Positions 59,066 through 64,000 of a DNA stretch of 64,000 bases are shown one piece after another (position 1 is the first letter of the stretch; every line of letters begins with the position of its first letter). The DNA is taken from assembly GCF_023700755.1 (NCBI RefSeq), contig NZ_JAMKOJ010000005.1:62001-126000 (forward strand), read 5' to 3'. The DNA comes from Allorhizobium sonneratiae. Its GTDB lineage: Bacteria > Pseudomonadota > Alphaproteobacteria > Rhizobiales > Rhizobiaceae. The notes beneath the pieces are model-generated. The model had not been told where the DNA came from. It worked only from the letters and a program-made list of their open reading frames with translations, and did no database searches. The translations under genes were made by a program, and so were the position numbers.

Positions 59066-61342
59066 ATGAGACGACGCCATTCGGCACGACAGTCCGAACA
59101 GGAAGCAGCCGCTGCCCTGATGCAGGAACGGCAGTCGGTCTTTGCCGTGCCGGGGCTGGTTCTGGCTGGCGGCGCGTTCGTCTGCGCTGTTCTCACCCTG
59201 CCGATCCTTCTGGGCCTGACGCCGATTGCCCCGACCTCTCAGGTCCTGATCGGTTCGGCTGTGATCAATTCACTCTTCGTCCTCGGTCTGATGTTCCTCA
59301 TCGGCCGAGAGGTCAGCCGTCTGGTCAAGGCGCGCCGCAGGGGGCGTGCGGCTTCAAGGCTGCATGTGCGCATTGTGGTGCTGTTTTCCATTGTGGCGAT
59401 CACACCTGCCATCCTTGTCGCCATCTTTGCCAGCATCACCCTGAATGTCGGTCTAGACCGATGGTTTTCCATCCGCACCCAGGCCATCGTTAATTCCTCG
59501 ATGAATGTTGCTCAGGCCTATATGCTGGAAAATGCCAGCTATTTGCAGGGCCAGACCATTTCCATGGCCACGGATCTGGAGCGCAACCGCGCGCTTTATT
59601 ATCTCGACCGGGCCGGTTTCGTCGATTTGATGACACGGCAGGCCAAGGGGCGCGGGCTTCTGGGCGCGTTTCTGGTGCGCAAGGATGGTTCGGCCATCGT
59701 GCAGGCGGATATCAAGACGGAAAAGCCGCTGCCCGCCATTCCCAAGGACGCGCTGGAAAAGGCCGCCGCCGGCCAGCCGACCCTCATTCCGCCGGGGGTG
59801 ACCAATCTCGTCGGGGCGATCATCCGGCTTGAGGCGATCAATGGCGCGTTTCTCTATACCGTGCGCGCTGTCGATCCCAAAGCGATGACCGCCATGCGGG
59901 AGATGGAAGACAACACCATCGAATACAAATCGATGGAAAAGGGCCGGACCACCTTGCAGATTGCTTTTGCCGTTCTCTATCTCGGCTTTGCGCTGATCGT
60001 GCTGCTGGCTGCCATCTGGACGGCCATTGCCGTGGCGGACCGGATTGTCCGGCCAATCCGGCTTCTGATCGGTGCTGCCGATAATGTTGCCTCGGGCAAT
60101 CTCAATGTTGTCGTGCCGGTGCGAACCGCAGACGGGGATGTCGGCAGTCTGGCGCGCACCTTCAACAAGATGATTTCGCAGATCAGAACCCAGCGCGATG
60201 AAATTCTTGATGCCAAGGATGAGGTCGATGATCGTCGCCGCTTCATCGAGGCTGTGCTTTCGGGCGTCACGGCGGCTGTGATCGGTGTCGAGGATGATGG
60301 TCGAATCACCATCGTCAATCCGTCGGCGGAGGTGTTCCTGGCGCGCGGCCATGACAGTCTGATCGGTGAACGGCTGGAAACGATCGCGCCGGAGATCAAC
60401 AGCGTCTTTGCCGAAGCAGCCATTCGCCATCGCGGCAATCTGCGTCAGCAGATCAATCTGGTGCGCGGCGGCAAGGAGCGCAAACTCTCGGTGCAGGTGA
60501 CGCGCGAGGAAGCCCGCGACGCGACCGAATCCTATGTCATCACCCTGGATGACATTACCGATCTGGTGATTGCCCAGCGCTCGACCGCCTGGGCCGATGT
60601 GGCGCGGCGCATTGCCCATGAGATCAAGAACCCGCTGACACCGATCCAGCTTTCGGCGGAACGATTGAAACGCCGTTTTGGGCGCCAGATTGATGACGCC
60701 GACCGCCCGGTTTTCGACCAGTGTACCGACACCATTGTCCGTCAGGTGGAGGATATAGGTCGCATGGTGGATGAATTCTCCTCCTTTGCCCGCATGCCGA
60801 AGCCGGTGAAAAAAAAGGCCGACCTGCGCGATGTGCTGAAAGATGCCGTCTTCCTGCGGGAAATGGGCGATACCGGATGCAGCTTCATTCGTGATGTCGG
60901 CGATGAGCCGCTGGAAGGCTCGTTTGACGAGCGCATGCTGGCACAGGCTTTTGGCAATCTGATCAAGAATGCGGTGGAGGCCATCGAGGCCGTGCCGGAC
61001 GATCAGCCGAAGCGGCCGGGACGCATCTGGGTCAGAGCCGGTGCGGATGAGAGCCGGGACAGTTATGTTGTTGATGTCATCGACAATGGCAGAGGACTGC
61101 CCGTCGAAAACCGGCATCGCATTCTCGAACCCTATATGACGATGCGGGAGAAGGGGACGGGTCTCGGTCTCGCCATCGTCAAGAAAATCATTGAAGAACA
61201 TGGCGGTCAGCTTGAATTGCACGACGCACCGGCTGATTTCGACGACGGACGTGGCGCGATGATTCGCGTGATTCTGCCGAAAACGGCCGATGCCGCACTG
61301 ACTGCCGAGGAAAATGGTAAGGAAGCAGCCTATGGCCTCTGA
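59066..61342 (+). CDS. ntrY: Membrane sensor kinase NtrY
   Basis: A 758-residue histidine kinase acting on NtrX, linked in relatives to nitrogen use, redox and envelope responses. The N-terminal part has several membrane helices (about residues 28-50, 58-78, 102-128) and another at about 298-325 that follows an extracytoplasmic segment. A HAMP domain (ADRIVRPIRLLIGAADNVASG), a PAS domain (about 390-490), the HisKA motif [19 protein letters not shown] and an HATPase domain (DNGRGLPVE, GTGLGLAIVKKIIEEHGG) follow. It overlaps ntrX by 11 bp. Confidence 0.96.
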   Translation: MRRRHSARQSEQEAAAALMQERQSVFAVPGLVLAGGAFVCAVLTLPILLGLTPIAPTSQVLIGSAVINSLFVLGLMFLIGREVSRLVKARRRGRAASRLHVRIVVLFSIVAITPAILVAIFASITLNVGLDRWFSIRTQAIVNSSMNVAQAYMLENASYLQGQTISMATDLERNRALYYLDRAGFVDLMTRQAKGRGLLGAFLVRKDGSAIVQADIKTEKPLPAIPKDALEKAAAGQPTLIPPGVTNLVGAIIRLEAINGAFLYTVRAVDPKAMTAMREMEDNTIEYKSMEKGRTTLQIAFAVLYLGFALIVLLAAIWTAIAVADRIVRPIRLLIGAADNVASGNLNVVVPVRTADGDVGSLARTFNKMISQIRTQRDEILDAKDEVDDRRRFIEAVLSGVTAAVIGVEDDGRITIVNPSAEVFLARGHDSLIGERLETIAPEINSVFAEAAIRHRGNLRQQINLVRGGKERKLSVQVTREEARDATESYVITLDDITDLVIAQRSTAWADVARRIAHEIKNPLTPIQLSAERLKRRFGRQIDDADRPVFDQCTDTIVRQVEDIGRMVDEFSSFARMPKPVKKKADLRDVLKDAVFLREMGDTGCSFIRDVGDEPLEGSFDERMLAQAFGNLIKNAVEAIEAVPDDQPKRPGRIWVRAGADESRDSYVVDVIDNGRGLPVENRHRILEPYMTMREKGTGLGLAIVKKIIEEHGGQLELHDAPADFDDGRGAMIRVILPKTADAALTAEENGKEAAYGL

Positions 61343-62696
61343 CATTCTTGTTGTCGACGATGAAGCGGATATTCGCGATATCGTCTCGGGCATATTGAGC
61401 GATGAAGGACACGAAACCCGTACGGCTTTCGATGCCGATAGCGCGCTTGCGGCGATTTCCGACCGGGTGCCGCGGCTGATCTTTCTCGATATCTGGATGC
61501 AGGGTAGCCGTCTCGACGGTCTGGCGCTGCTGGATGAGATCAAGACACGCCATCCCGAAATTCCCGTGGTGATGATTTCCGGCCATGGCAATATTGAAAC
61601 GGCGGTCTCGGCGATCAAGCGCGGTGCTTTCGATTTCATCGAAAAGCCGTTCAAGGCCGATCGGCTGATCCTGATCGCCGAGCGGGCGTTGGAAAACTCC
61701 AAGCTGAAGCGGGAGGTGTCCGAGCTTAAGCGGCGCGCCGGAGAAACCAATGAACTGGTTGGCACCTCTGTCGCTATTTCCCAACTGCGCCAGACCATTG
61801 ACAAGGTGTCGCCCACCAACAGCCGGATCATGATCGTCGGCTCCTCCGGCAGCGGCAAGGAGCTGGTGGCGCGGATGATTCACAAAAAATCAACGCGGGC
61901 AAATGGTCCCTTCGTCACCCTGAATGCCGCCGCCATTACCCCGGACCGTATGGAGGTGGCGCTGTTCGGCACCGAGGGTGGCCCCGGCCAGGCACGGCGG
62001 ATCGGTGCTCTGGAAGAGGCGCATCGCGGCATTCTCTATCTCGATGAAGTGGGTGAAATGCCGCGCGAAACGCAGAACAAGATCCTGCGCGTGCTGGTCG
62101 ATCAGCAGTTCGAGCGCGTCGGCGGCTCGAAGCGGGTCAAGGTGGATGTGCGCATCATCTCTTCAAGCGCCTATAATCTGGAAAGCATGATTGCCGAGGG
62201 CCGGTTCCGTGAGGATTTGTTTCATCGGCTGGCGGTCGTGCCGGTCAGGGTGCCGCCGCTTTCGGAGCGGCGCGAGGATATTCCCTTTCTCGTCGATATG
62301 TTCGTCAAGCAGATTTGCGATCAGGCGGGCATTCGTCCGCGCCGCATTGCCGACGACGCCATGGCTGTGCTGCAGGCGCATGACTGGCCGGGCAATACGC
62401 GGCAATTGCGCAACAATATCGAGCGTCTGCTGATTCTGGCTCAGGGCGATGGCAATGATCAGCCGATTACAGCCGATATGATGCCGAGCGATCTGGGCGA
62501 AATGCTGCCGAAAGTCTCCGGTCGCAATGATTATCAGATCATGACCCTGCCGCTGCGTGAGGCGCGGGAAATGTTTGAGCGGGACTATCTGATTGCCCAG
62601 ATCAACCGTTTCGGCGGCAATATTTCCCGTACAGCGGAATTTGTCGGCATGGAACGCTCTGCCCTGCACCGCAAACTGAAATCGCTTGGCGTGTAA
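61332..62696 (+). CDS. ntrX: Response regulator NtrX
   Basis: A 454-residue partner of NtrY. The receiver domain has Asp53 in LIFLDIWM. The AAA+ domain keeps Walker [16 protein letters not shown] and Walker [11 protein letters not shown], but the place of GAFTGA reads [16 protein letters not shown], so the sigma-54-contact loop is absent, as is known for alphaproteobacterial NtrX. A Fis-like helix-turn-helix ([21 protein letters not shown]) ends the protein. The ATG before [10 protein letters not shown] has AAGGA in front; the earlier ATG lies deeper in ntrY and is not preferred. Confidence 0.96.
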   Translation: MASDILVVDDEADIRDIVSGILSDEGHETRTAFDADSALAAISDRVPRLIFLDIWMQGSRLDGLALLDEIKTRHPEIPVVMISGHGNIETAVSAIKRGAFDFIEKPFKADRLILIAERALENSKLKREVSELKRRAGETNELVGTSVAISQLRQTIDKVSPTNSRIMIVGSSGSGKELVARMIHKKSTRANGPFVTLNAAAITPDRMEVALFGTEGGPGQARRIGALEEAHRGILYLDEVGEMPRETQNKILRVLVDQQFERVGGSKRVKVDVRIISSSAYNLESMIAEGRFREDLFHRLAVVPVRVPPLSERREDIPFLVDMFVKQICDQAGIRPRRIADDAMAVLQAHDWPGNTRQLRNNIERLLILAQGDGNDQPITADMMPSDLGEMLPKVSGRNDYQIMTLPLREAREMFERDYLIAQINRFGGNISRTAEFVGMERSALHRKLKSLGV

Positions 62697-62853
62697 TATA
62701 TCTATCGCATTTCAGCCGGTTTGCAGATTGCGGAACGGTTGGCAATTTGATACCACACTATATCTCAAGGGGCAGCGGGACGTAACGTCCGGAAAATCAG
62801 ATAGAAAAGTGAAACCGGCATCCCCGGCCGGCAAGAAAGAAAGAAGCGGCGCC

Positions 62854-63096
62854 ATGGCGGAACGTTCTCAGAATTTGCAGGACCTTTTTCTCAATACGGT
62901 TCGCAAGCAGAAGATCTCGCTGACCATTTTCCTGATCAACGGTGTGAAGCTGACCGGCGTGGTCACCTCCTTCGATAATTTCTGCGTTTTGTTGCGCCGG
63001 GACGGTCATTCCCAGCTTGTCTACAAACACGCGATTTCGACCATTATGCCGGGCCAGCCGATGCAGATGTTTGAAACCGAGGAAAGCGCCGCCTGA
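62854..63096 (+). CDS. hfq: RNA-binding protein Hfq
   Basis: The hexameric Sm-like RNA chaperone that pairs small RNAs with mRNAs; in rhizobia it also affects nifA and ntr regulation. The 80-residue product has the Sm1 region [19 protein letters not shown] then [20 protein letters not shown], and Sm2 as [13 protein letters not shown], including the YKHA motif. The ATG beginning [10 protein letters not shown] is the start; upstream in-frame codons are not part of the family. It has its own 150-bp leader after ntrX and is followed by hflX, as in most proteobacteria. Confidence 0.98.
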   Translation: MAERSQNLQDLFLNTVRKQKISLTIFLINGVKLTGVVTSFDNFCVLLRRDGHSQLVYKHAISTIMPGQPMQMFETEESAA

Positions 63097-63129
63097 TTGT
63101 CAGGCTCAAGGTGGGTTTATGCATAAGCG

Positions 63130-63163
63130 CTTCCCCTTTCTTCGGATCGGGGAAGACTTTTGC
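63130..63163 (+). terminator. Possible terminator/attenuator between hfq and hflX
   Basis: A 7-bp stem CTTCCCC (63130-63136) with GGGGAAG (63149-63155) and a 12-nt loop is followed by ACTTTTGC. It begins 34 bp after the hfq stop and would partly separate hfq from hflX. Confidence 0.5.
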
Positions 63164-63187
63164 GTTTGAGAGACAGGGAGAAAGATC

Positions 63188-64000
63188 ATTTCCAGCCGGG
63201 ACACGAGTTCTGAGTCCATCATACCGGAGAGCGAAAAGCACCGCGACGACATGCGCGCGCTGGTGTTGGTGCCGGTGCTGAAACAGGTCAGGTCGCAGGA
63301 TAAATCCGGCGATGGGTTGCGCGCGCCTGAACGAAGTCAGGAAAGCCGTCTGGAAGAGGCCATCGGCCTTGCTCGCGCCATCGATTTGGAGATTGCCGAG
63401 GGTTTGATCGTCGCCGTCAATCAGCCGCGCCCGGCCACGCTGATCGGCACCGGCAAGATGGATGAAATCAAGGCCAGGCTGGACGCGGAAAATGCCGGTC
63501 TGGTCATTGTCGATCATCCCTTGACCCCGGTGCAGCAACGTAATCTGGAAAAGGAATGGAACGCCAAGGTCATCGACCGCACCGGCCTCATTCTGGAAAT
63601 TTTCGGCCGCCGCGCCTCCACCAAGGAGGGCACGCTGCAGGTTGAACTGGCGCATCTGAATTATCAGAAAGGCCGTCTGGTCAGAAGCTGGACCCACCTT
63701 GAACGTCAGCGCGGTGGTGCAGGTTTCATGGGTGGTCCCGGTGAAACCCAGATCGAGGCCGACCGGCGGCTGTTGCAGGAGCGCATTCTGCGGCTCGAGC
63801 GCGAGCTGGAACAGGTGGTCAGAACCCGTCAGTTGCATCGCGCCAAGCGCCGCAAGGTGCCGCATCCGATCGTGGCACTGGTTGGCTATACCAATGCCGG
63901 AAAATCGACTCTGTTCAATCGCATCACCGGGGCAGGTGTGCTGGCCGAAGATATGCTGTTCGCCACGCTCGATCCGACGCTCCGGCGGATGAAACTGCCG
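63188..64000 (+). CDS. hflX: GTPase HflX, 3' truncated by the window edge
   Basis: A ribosome-associated GTPase that splits stalled 70S ribosomes. The visible 271 codons cover the HflX N-terminal domain (ALVLVPVLKQ, IGTGKMDEIKARL, TGLILEIFGRRASTKEGTLQ), the helical GGPGETQIEADRRLLQERI stretch and the G1 loop LVGYTNAGKSTLFN. No ATG, GTG or TTG exists between an in-frame stop at 63167 and ATG 63251. ATT at 63188 has GGGAG 7 bp before it and would add 21 residues (ISSRDTSSESII), so a rare ATT start is proposed; ATG 63251, directly before the conserved strand but without a ribosome site, is the alternative. Confidence 0.92.
   Translation, partial: MSSRDTSSESIIPESEKHRDDMRALVLVPVLKQVRSQDKSGDGLRAPERSQESRLEEAIGLARAIDLEIAEGLIVAVNQPRPATLIGTGKMDEIKARLDAENAGLVIVDHPLTPVQQRNLEKEWNAKVIDRTGLILEIFGRRASTKEGTLQVELAHLNYQKGRLVRSWTHLERQRGGAGFMGGPGETQIEADRRLLQERILRLERELEQVVRTRQLHRAKRRKVPHPIVALVGYTNAGKSTLFNRITGAGVLAEDMLFATLDPTLRRMKLP

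Noticed and set aside
59453..61858. 801-codon open frame on the minus strand
   Set aside because: Shadow of ntrY and ntrX, both certain genes.
61332..62696. NtrX as a normal sigma-54 activator
   Set aside because: The GAFTGA loop is missing, so ATPase-driven sigma-54 activation is not expected; this is typical for NtrX and not a defect.

Overview
The window looks like chromosome of a Rhizobiaceae alphaproteobacterium close to Agrobacterium, Allorhizobium or Rhizobium. The evidence is the pyruvate dehydrogenase cluster with a lipoyl domain on E1-beta, the fused ispDF gene, the dusB(nifR3)-ntrB-ntrC-ntrY-ntrX-hfq-hflX run, a Growth Pole Ring-type giant protein, and many Rhizobiales-type intergenic mosaic palindromes. 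Coding density is high, with no integrase, transposase, rRNA or CRISPR array; a single tRNA (Asn) is present.

Layout. 1-16 kb: the end of a nucleosidase gene, marC, gyrA, a GNAT gene, nadE with a TolB-like propeller gene, a cobalamin riboswitch with bluB, an S41-type peptidase homolog, a PadR/DUF1700/GIN-domain envelope operon, a secreted hydrolase, tyrS, and an anmK gene fused in frame to an acetyltransferase. 16-20 kb: a small secreted His-rich protein, tRNA-Asn, tpiA, secG and pyrG. 20.8-28 kb: one 2407-residue coiled-coil gene carrying four nearly identical 264-bp tandem repeats. 28-34 kb: an Hpt protein, a ferredoxin, an orphan solute-binding protein, a DoxD-DoxA thiosulfate:quinone oxidoreductase-like gene behind a FixK/FNR-type box, a nucleoside deaminase and mazG. 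34-39 kb: the siroheme/sulfite reductase operon (cysG, DUF2849, cysI, DUF934) followed by a ferredoxin-NADP reductase gene. 39-42 kb: a GntR regulator, rlpA and ftsB. 42.4-50.2 kb: pdhA-pdhB-pdhC, an SGNH hydrolase, a YdcH-like protein, lpd, a small membrane protein and lipA. 50-55 kb: an MFS transporter, two tandem P-loop kinase-like paralogs, a COQ10/RatA-like gene, pncC and ispDF. 55-64 kb: dusB, the two nitrogen two-component systems, hfq and the start of hflX.

Functional themes are central metabolism (PDH complex with its lipoate supply, CTP, NAD, isoprenoids), assimilatory sulfite reduction, nitrogen control, and polar growth or division (the GPR-like protein, RlpA, FtsB). Regulation visible in the sequence includes one riboswitch, a FixK-like class II promoter, a candidate PadR operator, CtrA-like TTAACCAT sites and several clear terminators. 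The most unusual signals are a modular palindromic repeat whose TAGAGC ends supply the TAG stop codon of five genes, the AnmK-GNAT fusion, the recent tandem amplification in the giant gene, and an apparent ATT start codon for hflX.
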